Assembly (NCBI GenBank): GCA_964538565.1
Contig: CAZIGW010000153.1
Coordinates: 1-23,037 of the forward strand
From: CAYVBN01 sp964538565
GTDB taxonomy: Bacteria > Pseudomonadota > Alphaproteobacteria > Rhizobiales > Xanthobacteraceae
Direction of reading: 5' to 3'
DNA length: 23,037 nucleotides
Of this stretch, positions 16,270 through 23,037 are shown piece by piece (position 1 is the first letter of the stretch; each line of letters starts with the position of its first letter). The notes beneath the pieces were generated by a model, which had not been told where the DNA came from, did no database searches, and was given only the letters and a program-made list of their open reading frames with translations. The position numbers and the translations under genes were made by a program.

Positions 16270-16905
16270 TCAGCGCACCGCGTAGGCGGCGAGGAAGGTG
16301 CGCACCGCGATACGCACCACGTGCGCGATCCGCTCCGGCGTCGGCACGGCGCCGAAATTGAAGATCAGCGGCTTGAACAGGGTCGATTGGCAGGCGTCCA
16401 TGAATTGCGCCGCGGCCACTTCGCAGTCGTCGACGGCAAGCCGGCCGGCCTCGACCTGGCTCTTGAGATAAGCGGCAAGCCGCGCAATCCCCACCGCGGG
16501 GCCCGTCTCGTAGAAGGTCCTGCCGATCTCGGGCATCCGATCGGAGATGGCGAGCACGGTGCGCAGGGACGAGGCCTTTTCCGGCCGGCAGATGAAATTG
16601 ACGAAAGCGATGCCGACCCGCGTCAAGACGCCTTCGAGATCGCGCTCATCCGGGTCGAACTTGAACACCTGCTCGGCCTGGTCTGCGCATTCTTCGTGAA
16701 CGATCGCCTCGAAGAGCTGCTCCTTGTTCTCGAAATAGACGTAGAGCGTGCCCTTGGAGACGCCGGCCGCGCGGGCGATTTCGCCCATGCTGGCGGCATC
16801 GAATCCTTGCGCCAGAAAGACCTGGCGGGCGCCGGCCAGGATCTGGGCGCGCTTGGCGTTGTGCTCCTCCTGCAGGTTCAGGTGGCGGGCGGGTTCGGCG
16901 TTCAT
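16270..16905 (-). CDS. TetR-family repressor of the adjacent efflux operon
   Basis: This 211-residue TetR/AcrR-family regulator has its HTH at about 39-58 (SMGEIARAAGVSKGTLYVYF) after a first helix KRAQILAGARQVFLAQGF. The C-terminal half (from about 80) should form the ligand and dimer domain typical of efflux repressors. I chose ATG 16905 because GGGAGGAG lies just upstream; the open frame to 16983 would run into the first operator. It is divergent from the EmrA/EmrB-like genes, and two identical palindromes lie in the 189-bp gap, so repression of the pump and autoregulation are strongly suggested. The inducer is unknown. Confidence 0.92.
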   Translation of the reverse strand: MNAEPARHLNLQEEHNAKRAQILAGARQVFLAQGFDAASMGEIARAAGVSKGTLYVYFENKEQLFEAIVHEECADQAEQVFKFDPDERDLEGVLTRVGIAFVNFICRPEKASSLRTVLAISDRMPEIGRTFYETGPAVGIARLAAYLKSQVEAGRLAVDDCEVAAAQFMDACQSTLFKPLIFNFGAVPTPERIAHVVRIAVRTFLAAYAVR

Positions 16906-16983
16906 GACGGGTCTCCTCCCGAGACCGAGCTTCTCACTTCTTATTGCGCGAATCTCTATGCGCCAAGGTTGATCACATTTCAA

Positions 16984-17002
16984 TGACCGAACGGTTCGGT
17001 CA
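16984..17002. promoter_or_regulatory. TetR operator O1
   Basis: TGACCGAACGGTTCGGTCA has perfect 9-bp arms around one central G. It is identical to the site at 17036-17054. Position is upstream of the TTGACA of the pump promoter and about 80 bp upstream of the repressor ATG, so it could affect both directions. Confidence 0.85.
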
Positions 17003-17004
17003 GG

Positions 17005-17032
17005 TTGACAGATCCCTTCTGCCGGCTATATG
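17005..17032 (+). promoter_or_regulatory. Sigma70-type promoter of the efflux operon
   Basis: TTGACA (17005-17010) and TATATG (17027-17032) are separated by 16 nt. The promoter lies exactly between the two identical operators, with O2 covering the predicted transcription start. This layout suits simple repression by the divergent TetR protein. Confidence 0.7.
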
Positions 17033-17035
17033 GAT

Positions 17036-17054
17036 TGACCGAACGGTTCGGTCA
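17036..17054. promoter_or_regulatory. TetR operator O2
   Basis: A second exact copy of TGACCGAACGGTTCGGTCA, extended by one matching pair (T17035/A17055). The centres of O1 and O2 are 52 bp apart, about five helical turns, so both dimers would face the same side of the DNA. Confidence 0.85.
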
Positions 17055-17093
17055 ATAGCGCGCCACCACGCCAGGCCATACGGGAGCGGCAAA

Positions 17094-18434
17094 ATGTATC
17101 GACAACCCGGCGCAGATCCCGAGATTCGCGGCCGCGTCCGAGACGCCGCGCCCGATCCGATCCCCACTGGGAACGCAGACGCCCGTCCGCAGGCCGGCTC
17201 CCCACAGCCGGCCGGGTCGGCCGTCGTGGAGAGCCAGCTCGCGCCTGCCGGGCGCCGGGAAGGCGACCCTTCCGGCTTGCCGGCCCCACAGCGGCAGGCG
17301 GAGCCGGGCTCTCCCGCCGCGCTGGCCGGAACCGGGCCGCGCCGGAGCCGGCGCGGGCAGGTAATCGCGCTGCTGCTCGTCGCAGCGACCGGGCTCGGCG
17401 GCGCCTTCGGCTACTACTATTGGACGGTCGGCCGCTTCGTTGTCTCGACTGACGATGCTTACGTTCGGGCCGATACGACAACGCTGGCCGCCAAGGTCTC
17501 GGGCTATGTCTCGTCCATCCGGATCGCGGACAACGCGCCGGTCCGGGCGGGCGACGTGATCGCCACGATCGACGACGGCGACTATCGGCTGGCGGTCGAT
17601 GCCGCGCGCGACAAGGTGGCGACGCAGCAGGCGACGATCGAGCGCTTCGGTCGCCAGATCGCGGCGCAGCAGGCGATCGTCGAACAGGCCAAGGCCCAGC
17701 TTGTCTCCGCGCAGGCCGCCGCCAAACGCGCGCAGTCGGAGCTCGAGCGGCAGCAGGCGCTCGCCGTGAAGGATTTCGCCAGCCGCCAGACGCTCGAGCA
17801 GGCGATCGCCAACCGCGATCAGACCGCGGCCGCGGTGGAGAGCGCTCGGGCTGGCATCGAATCCGCGCAGGCGACCGTCGAGGTGCTCAATGCGCAGCGC
17901 CAGGAGGCGGTACGCACGCTCGGCGAATTGCGCACCGCGCTCGCCAAGGCCGAGCGCGACCTTTCGTTCACGGTCATGCGCGCGCCGGTCGATGGCGTGA
18001 TCGGCAATCGTGCCGTGCAGCCGGGCGACTACGTGCAGCCGGGCCAGCGCCTCGCGAGCCTCGTGCCGCTCGACGACGTCTACATCGACGCCAACTTCAA
18101 GGAGACGCAGCTTTCAGGCCTGCGCCCCGGCCAGACGGTCGAGCTCAGCGTCGACGCCGTGCCGGGCCGCGACTTCGAGGGGACGGTGGACAGCGTCGCG
18201 CCGGCCTCGGGTTCGGTGTTCTCGCTGCTGCCGCCCGACAACGCCACCGGCAACTTCACCAAGATCGTGCAGCGGCTCGCGGTGCGCGTCCGTGTTCCGC
18301 ACGACGTTGCCGCCGAACACCTGCTGCGACCCGGCATGTCGGTGGTGGTGAGCGTGAACACCAAGTCACCGGTCGTCGCCCGCGCGGCCGGCACGGTGAC
18401 GAAAACGGCGCTCGTCGGCGAGCAGCCGAATTGA
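17094..18434 (+). CDS. HlyD/EmrA-type membrane fusion protein of an MFS efflux pump
   Basis: This 446-residue periplasmic adaptor would link the inner-membrane MFS pump to an outer-membrane channel. Order of parts: a Pro/Ala/Gly-rich cytosolic segment (1-88), one membrane span (about 89-110), a barrel-sandwich/lipoyl half (VSTDDAYVRADTTTLAAKV, 117-135), a long coiled coil (about 166-290, heptad-like text such as AIVEQAKAQLVSAQAAAKRA), then the second half and beta-barrel with APVDGVIGNRAVQPGDYVQPG. The DDAYV segment is typical of EmrA. The N-terminal cytosolic extension is unusually long; EmrA has about 25 residues there. ATG 17094 has GGGAG 7 nt upstream, and the longer frame would start inside the operators. 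The partner MFS gene starts 30 bp downstream. No TolC-like gene is in the window. Confidence 0.9.
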   Translation: MYRQPGADPEIRGRVRDAAPDPIPTGNADARPQAGSPQPAGSAVVESQLAPAGRREGDPSGLPAPQRQAEPGSPAALAGTGPRRSRRGQVIALLLVAATGLGGAFGYYYWTVGRFVVSTDDAYVRADTTTLAAKVSGYVSSIRIADNAPVRAGDVIATIDDGDYRLAVDAARDKVATQQATIERFGRQIAAQQAIVEQAKAQLVSAQAAAKRAQSELERQQALAVKDFASRQTLEQAIANRDQTAAAVESARAGIESAQATVEVLNAQRQEAVRTLGELRTALAKAERDLSFTVMRAPVDGVIGNRAVQPGDYVQPGQRLASLVPLDDVYIDANFKETQLSGLRPGQTVELSVDAVPGRDFEGTVDSVAPASGSVFSLLPPDNATGNFTKIVQRLAVRVRVPHDVAAEHLLRPGMSVVVSVNTKSPVVARAAGTVTKTALVGEQPN

Positions 18435-18464
18435 TCCTTTGCGTCTGATCCGTCGGGTGACTTC

Positions 18465-20069
18465 ATGAATTCGGCCCCCGCGAACGCGCTTCCGGCCAAC
18501 ATCCCGGTCCCCTCCCGGGCGGCCGGAAGCGCGGTCGGGCCGACCGACGTGCGCAAGCTTCTCGCCTTTCTGGCCATGGTGTTCGGGATGTTCATGGCGA
18601 TCCTGGATATCCAGATCGTCTCGGCCTCGCTCAACGAGATCCAGGCCGGGCTCGCGGCCTCGAGCGACGAGATCTCCTGGGTGCAGACGGCCTACCTCGT
18701 TGCCGAGGTCGTCGCCATTCCGCTGTCGGGATTTCTCTCGCGCGCGCTCGGCACGCGGCTGCTCTTCGCCATCTCGGCCGCGGGCTTCACCTTCGCGAGC
18801 TTCATGTGCGGCCTGACCACCTCGATCGACCAGATGATCGTGTGGCGGGCCCTGCAGGGTTTCATCGGCGGCGGGATGATTCCGACGGTATTCGCCTCGG
18901 CCTATCTGGTGTTTCCGCCGTCCAGGCAGCCCGTCATCACGCCGCTGATCGGCCTCGTGGCGACGCTCGCGCCCACCATCGGGCCGACCGTCGGCGGCTA
19001 TCTGACCGACGCGCTGTCCTGGCACTGGTTGTTCTTCATCAACATCGGCCCCGGCGTCGCCGTCACGCTCGCGGTGCTCGCGCTCGTGCGTTTCGACGAG
19101 CCGGATTTCGCCCTGTTCGAGCGACTCGACTGGATCGGGCTTTTCTCGATGGCCGGATTCCTCGGTGCGCTCGAGTATGTTCTCGAGGAAGGGCCGAAGT
19201 ACGACTGGCTCGACGATTCGACCGTCGCGCTGTTCGCCGCGATCTCGGCGACCTCGGCGCTCGTGTTCTTCGCCCGCGTGGCGCTCGCGCGCGATCCGAT
19301 CGTCGATCTGCGCGCGTTTTCCGACCGCAACTTCGCGATCGGCAGCCTGTTCTCCTTCGTGCTCGGGATCGGGCTGTACGGACTGACCTATCTCTATCCG
19401 CTCTACCTCGCGCAGGTCCGCGGCTACGATGCGCTGATGATCGGCGAAACGCTGTTCGTATCCGGCCTCGCGATGTTCCTGACCGCGCCGGTCGCCGGCC
19501 GCGCGGCCGCCAGGGTCGATCCGCGGCTGATCCTCATGTCCGGATTCCTGCTGTTTGCGCTCGGCACCTGGTGGATGACCTATCTCACCAAGGACTGGGA
19601 CTTCGACGAACTGCTCTGGCCGCAGATCTTCCGTGGCGTCGGCATGATGCTGGCGATCGTACCGATCACCAACACGGCGCTCGGCACGCTGCCGCGCGAG
19701 CGCGTCAAGAACGCGTCGGGCCTGTTCAACCTGATGCGCAACCTCGGCGGGGCGGTGGGGCTCGCCGCGCTCAACACGCTGCTCGACAACCGCATCGACC
19801 TGCATCTCGCCCGCCTGCACGAAGCCGTCAACTGGACCCGACCGCAGGCGCTCGAAACCCTGTCCACCTTGGCGCAGCGCTTCCAGGGAAGAGGTGACTC
19901 CGACGCCATGGCGTTGAAGCAGCTCACGCAGATCGTGCACCGGCAGGGCACCGTGATGGGATTTGCCGACGTGTTCTTCGCCCTGACCGTGTTGTTCGTC
20001 GCGCTCGCCGCGCTCGCGGTGGTGATGCGGCGGCCGGCGCCGGCCGGTCCGGGCGGCGGCGGGCACTAG
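18465..20069 (+). CDS. EmrB/QacA-type (DHA2) MFS drug efflux transporter
   Basis: This 534-residue inner-membrane protein belongs to the DHA2 drug:H+ antiporter family, with about 14 hydrophobic spans. Family motifs are LDIQIVSASLNEI (47-59, motif D1 with Asp48), WVQTAYLVAEVVAIPLSG (72-89), the WRALQGFIGGGMIP block (127-140) and antiporter motif C around TIGPTVGGYL (171-180), followed by SWHWLFFINIGPG. It is likely energised by proton movement and paired with the upstream EmrA-like adaptor as a tripartite pump. Start ATG 18465 with only a weak GGGTGA site; coupling to the upstream gene (30 bp) may help translation. Substrates cannot be inferred. The operon is under the divergent TetR repressor. 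Confidence 0.93.
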   Translation: MNSAPANALPANIPVPSRAAGSAVGPTDVRKLLAFLAMVFGMFMAILDIQIVSASLNEIQAGLAASSDEISWVQTAYLVAEVVAIPLSGFLSRALGTRLLFAISAAGFTFASFMCGLTTSIDQMIVWRALQGFIGGGMIPTVFASAYLVFPPSRQPVITPLIGLVATLAPTIGPTVGGYLTDALSWHWLFFINIGPGVAVTLAVLALVRFDEPDFALFERLDWIGLFSMAGFLGALEYVLEEGPKYDWLDDSTVALFAAISATSALVFFARVALARDPIVDLRAFSDRNFAIGSLFSFVLGIGLYGLTYLYPLYLAQVRGYDALMIGETLFVSGLAMFLTAPVAGRAAARVDPRLILMSGFLLFALGTWWMTYLTKDWDFDELLWPQIFRGVGMMLAIVPITNTALGTLPRERVKNASGLFNLMRNLGGAVGLAALNTLLDNRIDLHLARLHEAVNWTRPQALETLSTLAQRFQGRGDSDAMALKQLTQIVHRQGTVMGFADVFFALTVLFVALAALAVVMRRPAPAGPGGGGH

Positions 20070-20093
20070 GCAAATCCGACGCGCGCGGGGAAC

Positions 20094-20501
20094 CTATGCA
20101 CAGCGGCGCAGCACGAAGATCCTGCCGCTCGGCTCGAGCTGAATGCGAATGTGGTCGTCGTCCAGTATGACGAGCCAGAAGCTCGTCCTTCCGCGCGCCT
20201 GAGCGGTCAGGAACTGGTCGGTGATGTAATAGGCCCCGCCGGTCGTCAGCACCCGCACGTTGCGAAAGTCGGGAACGCCGCCGCCGGTGTCGAACCGGCG
20301 CTCCGCCAGAAAATCCATGTGGCGCCGACCCCGGCACGACGGCGCCGGTCCGGGCGCCAGCGCATTCTCGTAGGTCCATCGCCCGGAGACCGGATAAACG
20401 TCGGCGCGCGCCGGAGTGAGACAGGCTCCGAACACAAGGGCGATGCCGACGGGACGCGAGAGGCGATGGAGCACGATCAGATTCCAGGCGGTCGCGATCA
20501 C
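20094..20501 (-). CDS. Small exported protein of unknown function
   Basis: This 135-residue protein begins with a GTG at 20501 and has a hydrophobic signal region (VGIALVFGACLTPARA, cleavage near 33). The mature part has VSGRWTYENAL, suggesting a small beta-rich secreted domain, and Cys56 and Cys134 could pair. An in-frame GTG at 20474 would give a more classical 24-residue signal peptide, so the start is uncertain. I do not recognise the family. It is convergent with the MFS gene (24 bp apart) and divergent from the diguanylate cyclase. The 267 bp to the cyclase gene hold no recognisable gene. Confidence 0.62.
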   Translation of the reverse strand: MIATAWNLIVLHRLSRPVGIALVFGACLTPARADVYPVSGRWTYENALAPGPAPSCRGRRHMDFLAERRFDTGGGVPDFRNVRVLTTGGAYYITDQFLTAQARGRTSFWLVILDDDHIRIQLEPSGRIFVLRRCA

Positions 20502-20768
20502 AAGGCCTGCGAACCATAGCTTGCCCGCGCCGCCGAATGCGGATCGATTGGCCTTAGGGTTAAGGCGCTGAGTTCACGAGCCATTCGATCTTCCGGGACG
20601 GCCCGCTTGGAGGCTTCGTCAGGGATCTGACGGACGATGTCAGGCGGCTGTTGTGGTTGACGTTGTGTTATGAGGAACAGCGAGGGCTGTTTACACAAAA
20701 CTTGTTAATCCTCCTGGGCTATCAACTAAACGGGGCCAACGCCGTGAAGCGGCCAGGCAGGATCCGTC

Positions 20769-21707
20769 ATGCGCGTGGTGCTGGTCGATCCGAGTCGAAC
20801 GGTGCTGAAGTTCGTCGGGCGTCTGCTCGAGGCGCGCAATCACGAGGTGCGTCCCTTCACCGAGGGGCGCGACGCGCTCGACTACATCAAGTCCGATATC
20901 GAAGTGGACGCGCTCATCACCAGCGCCGAATTGATCACGATGTCGGGCCTCGAGCTGTGCTGGGAAACGCGGCTCATCGCCGCGAGCCGTCGGCCGATCT
21001 ACGTCATCCTGATGTCGTCCAACCGCGAGCAGCACAACCTCAGCGAAGCGCTCGACAGCGGGGCGGACGACTTCATCGACAAGCCGCCGGTGGCCGAGGA
21101 ACTCTATGCGCGCCTGCGCGCTGCCGAACGGCTCGCCGCCATGCAGCGCGAGCTGATCCGGCTTGCGACCACCGATCCGCTCACCGGCCTGCTCAACCGT
21201 CGCGCCTTCTTCGAAGGAGCCGTCGAGCTCTGTGCGCGCGCCGCGGAAGGCAACGCCCTGTCGGCCGTCATGCTCGACATCGACCACTTCAAGCAGGTCA
21301 ACGATCTGTACGGCCACGACATGGGAGATGAGGTGATCCGCGCCGTGGCGAAGGAGGCGGTGCGCGAGAGCGCGAGCGCCGGCCGCCTCGGCGGCGAGGA
21401 GTTCGCGCTTCTCCTCGACGGACGCGCAATGAGCCGGGCGCTGGAAACCGCGGAAGGACTGCGCCGCAGGATGTCGGCGTTGCGCTTTCGGTCCGGAAAC
21501 AAGACTTTCACGCTGACCTGCAGCTTCGGCGTGAGCGAATGGGAGCCGGGGGACACGATCGATCGCCTGCTCAAGCGCGCCGACGTCGCGCTCTACGCAG
21601 CAAAGACCTCGGGGCGCAACCGCGTGGTCGCCGCCGACCCGGATCTGCTCGACAACGACGGACAGCCGGCCGCCGGCATCATCCGCTCGGCGGAACGCGT
21701 GAACTGA
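20769..21707 (+). CDS. Diguanylate cyclase with degenerate receiver domain (REC-GGDEF)
   Basis: This 312-residue cytosolic protein has a response-regulator receiver (1-118) joined to a GGDEF domain (about 133-295) that makes cyclic di-GMP. The cyclase part looks active: TTDPLTGLLNRR (134-145), metal site MLDIDHFKQVND (168-179, Asp170) and GGEEF (208-212). The receiver keeps Asp7 and Lys105 (FIDKP), but the phosphoacceptor position reads DALITSAELITMSG, with Ser52 where Asp is expected; the second acidic residue is Pro8. The product-inhibition I-site, normally RxxD five residues before GGEEF, reads RESA. So neither classical phosphorylation nor I-site feedback is predicted. ATG 20769 has AGGA upstream. 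Its 3' end overlaps the convergent hydantoinase gene by 29 bp. It resembles the PleD group without the second receiver. Confidence 0.93.
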   Translation: MRVVLVDPSRTVLKFVGRLLEARNHEVRPFTEGRDALDYIKSDIEVDALITSAELITMSGLELCWETRLIAASRRPIYVILMSSNREQHNLSEALDSGADDFIDKPPVAEELYARLRAAERLAAMQRELIRLATTDPLTGLLNRRAFFEGAVELCARAAEGNALSAVMLDIDHFKQVNDLYGHDMGDEVIRAVAKEAVRESASAGRLGGEEFALLLDGRAMSRALETAEGLRRRMSALRFRSGNKTFTLTCSFGVSEWEPGDTIDRLLKRADVALYAAKTSGRNRVVAADPDLLDNDGQPAAGIIRSAERVN

Positions 21708-23037
21708 GGCCGGCCTCCCGGCCGATTCGCTCGTCGTGAATTTCCTCTGCGGCTTCGCCTCGCGCCGCGTCCGACGTCCGCCCGTAACCGCCGGCGGTTG
21801 GCGTCTGGATGATGATCGCCTCACCGGGCGCGAGCACGGTCGCATCGCACCCGGCGAGCTTCTCGATGCGGCCGTCGCTGCGTCTCACGAGATTTTCACC
21901 GATCTCACCGGCTTCGCCGCCCGCAAGCCCGAACGGGCGCACGCGGCGGTGACCCGAGAGGATGGTGCACTCCATCCGCTCGAGGAACCTGATGGTGCGG
22001 CGGACCCCGTCGCCTGCGTGCCAGCGGCCGCGGCCGCCGGATCCGCGGCGGATGTGAAAGTCCTCCAGCAGGACCGGGTAGCGGAACTCGAGAACCTCCG
22101 GATCGGTGAGGCGAGTATTCGTCATGTGCGTGTGCACCGCGTCCGCGCCGTCGAAGCCGGGGCCGGCCGGTGAACCCGAGCAGATCGTCTCGTAATACTG
22201 GTAGCGGGCGTTGCCGAAATTGAGATTGTTCATCGTGCCCTGTGCGGCGGCGAGCGCACCGAGCGCGCCGAACAGACAGTCGGTCACCGCCTGCGACGTC
22301 TCGACGTTGCCGGCGACGACGGCGGCGGGAAATTCGGGCGACAGCATCGATTTCCTCGGAATGACGATCCGGATCGGCCGCAGGCATCCGGCGTTCATCG
22401 GGATGTCGTCGTCGACCATCACGCGGAATACGTAGAGCACGGCGGCGCGCGTCACCGGCTCCGGCGCGTTGAAGTTGGTCGGCTGCTGCGGCGAGGTGCC
22501 GGAGAAGTCGACGGTCGCCTCGCGCTTCCTGGCGTCGACCGCGATGCGCACCGCGATGCGCGTACCCTGGTCCATCTCGTAGGAAAATTCGCAGTCGCGC
22601 AGCCGGTCGATGACGCGCCGTACGCTCTCGGCCGCGTTGTCCTGGACATGGCGCATGTAGGCCTTGACCACCGGCAGCGTGAACTGCGCCACCATCCTGC
22701 GCAGTTCGCGCACGCCCTTCTCGTTGGCGGCGATCTGCGCCTTGAGGTCGTTGACGTTCTGCAGCGGATTGCGCGCCGGATACTTGGCGCCGGTGAGCAA
22801 CGCCATCAGCTCCTTCTCGCGGAAGCGGCCGCGGTCGACGAGCTTGAAGTTGTCGATGTAGACGCCTTCCTGCTCGATGGTCGTCGCGTTCGGCGACATC
22901 GAGCCCGGCGAAATGCCGCCGACATCGGCGTGGGGACCGCGCGACGCGACCCAGAACAGGATCTTCCCCCTCCCTTTCCCTCCCCCGCTTGCGGGGGAGG
23001 GTAGGGTGGGGGTGTCGAATACCGGCGTGCACACGGT
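21679..23037 (-). CDS. Hydantoinase B / 5-oxoprolinase C-terminal part, with in-frame repeat insertion (runs off right edge)
   Basis: About 453 C-terminal codons of a hydantoinase B/5-oxoprolinase family protein, an ATP-dependent ring-opening hydrolase acting in the cytosol. Hallmarks include WVASRGPHADVGGISPGSM, RNPLQNVNDLKAQIAANEKG, GTMNNLNFGNARYQYYETIC, HTHMTNTRLTDPEVLEFRYP and GSGGRGRWHAGDGVRR, ending in TPTAGGYGR. The 5' end is beyond the window, so it could be a separate B subunit or the C-terminal half of a fused enzyme. Between TPVFD and ILFWVASRG sits a 17-residue segment that matches no family text and is encoded by a palindromic repeat (22963-23013). The frame is intact across it. 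The stop lies inside the convergent cyclase gene. Confidence 0.9.
   Translation of the reverse strand, partial: TVCTPVFDTPTLPSPASGGGKGRGKILFWVASRGPHADVGGISPGSMSPNATTIEQEGVYIDNFKLVDRGRFREKELMALLTGAKYPARNPLQNVNDLKAQIAANEKGVRELRRMVAQFTLPVVKAYMRHVQDNAAESVRRVIDRLRDCEFSYEMDQGTRIAVRIAVDARKREATVDFSGTSPQQPTNFNAPEPVTRAAVLYVFRVMVDDDIPMNAGCLRPIRIVIPRKSMLSPEFPAAVVAGNVETSQAVTDCLFGALGALAAAQGTMNNLNFGNARYQYYETICSGSPAGPGFDGADAVHTHMTNTRLTDPEVLEFRYPVLLEDFHIRRGSGGRGRWHAGDGVRRTIRFLERMECTILSGHRRVRPFGLAGGEAGEIGENLVRRSDGRIEKLAGCDATVLAPGEAIIIQTPTAGGYGRTSDAARGEAAEEIHDERIGREAGLSSRVPPSG
22963..23013. repeat. 51-nt palindromic dispersed-type repeat inserted in frame within the hydantoinase B gene
   Basis: The core has perfect 11-nt arms, CCCTCCCCCGC (22978-22988) and GCGGGGGAGGG (22991-23001), around a TT loop. 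The flanks extend the symmetry imperfectly through CCCCCTCCC and GGGTGGGGG. On the coding strand it reads as TPTLPSPASGGGKGRGK. The other frame on that strand reads HPHPTLPRKRGREREG. Both peptides are familiar as spurious translations of a noncoding repeat common between genes in rhizobial genomes. Only one copy is in this window. Confidence 0.75.

Noticed and set aside
18366..20066. A 566-codon minus frame opposite the MFS gene
   Set aside because: Charged low-complexity antisense text; the MFS frame has all DHA2 motifs.
20498..20698. A 66-codon minus frame between the small secreted protein and the cyclase
   Set aside because: No ribosome site, no recognisable sequence pattern, and it overlaps the start of the neighbouring gene.

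Overview
The window looks like a chromosomal segment from a high-GC alphaproteobacterium. Hyphomicrobiales is most likely (Bradyrhizobium/Xanthobacteraceae-like). The evidence is strong G/C bias at codon third positions with long antisense shadow frames, an ArsR-methyltransferase/metF/metH gene order, an extensin-like lipoprotein, a stand-alone DUF4396 protein, and dispersed palindromic repeats of the kind scattered through rhizobial genomes. This assignment is inference from gene content; there is no rRNA or tRNA gene here to confirm it. No prophage, transposase, CRISPR array or plasmid function was seen.

Layout, left to right. (1) 1-1472, minus: the 5' two-thirds of thiC behind a TPP riboswitch and a clear sigma70 promoter. 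(2) 1596-3938: a secreted dienelactone-hydrolase-like protein (plus) converging on an L,D-transpeptidase and a TrmO-like tRNA methyltransferase (both minus). (3) 4065-4781: a stand-alone B3/B4 tRNA-editing-like domain, divergent from trmO. (4) 4818-10563: a methionine-cycle operon of ArsR-methyltransferase regulator (SahR-like), metF and metH, with a palindromic operator over its promoter. (5) 10564-11000: a gene-free stretch carrying two repeat-like elements. (6) 11001-13526: a ModA-like periplasmic binding protein, tandem hairpins, a 27-residue membrane microprotein with a perfect Shine-Dalgarno (minus), and an amidase (minus). (7) 13694-16224: an extensin-like LAS-fold lipoprotein, a DUF4396 membrane protein and a small secreted protein. 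(8) 16270-20069: a TetR repressor divergent from an EmrA/EmrB-type efflux pair, with two identical 19-bp operators flanking the pump promoter. (9) 20094-23037: a small secreted protein (minus), a diguanylate cyclase with a degenerate receiver domain (plus), and the C-terminal part of a hydantoinase B/5-oxoprolinase (minus) that runs off the right edge.

Metabolic links. Three loci carry recognisable control elements matching their products: thiamine (TPP riboswitch over thiC), methionine/one-carbon (SAH/SAM-type regulator over metF-metH) and drug efflux (TetR over an MFS pump). MetF supplies 5-methyl-THF to MetH, and the co-encoded regulator probably senses SAH or SAM.

Most unusual observation: the hydantoinase B reading frame contains a 51-nt in-frame palindromic repeat (22963-23013). 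It encodes 17 residues, TPTLPSPASGGGKGRGK, that do not belong to the family. It looks like a dispersed intergenic repeat captured inside a coding gene, comparable to Rickettsia palindromic elements. Other points worth a second look are the 27-aa membrane protein, the cyclase whose receiver Asp is replaced by Ser and whose I-site Asp is replaced by Ala, and the near-perfect operator over the methionine promoter.
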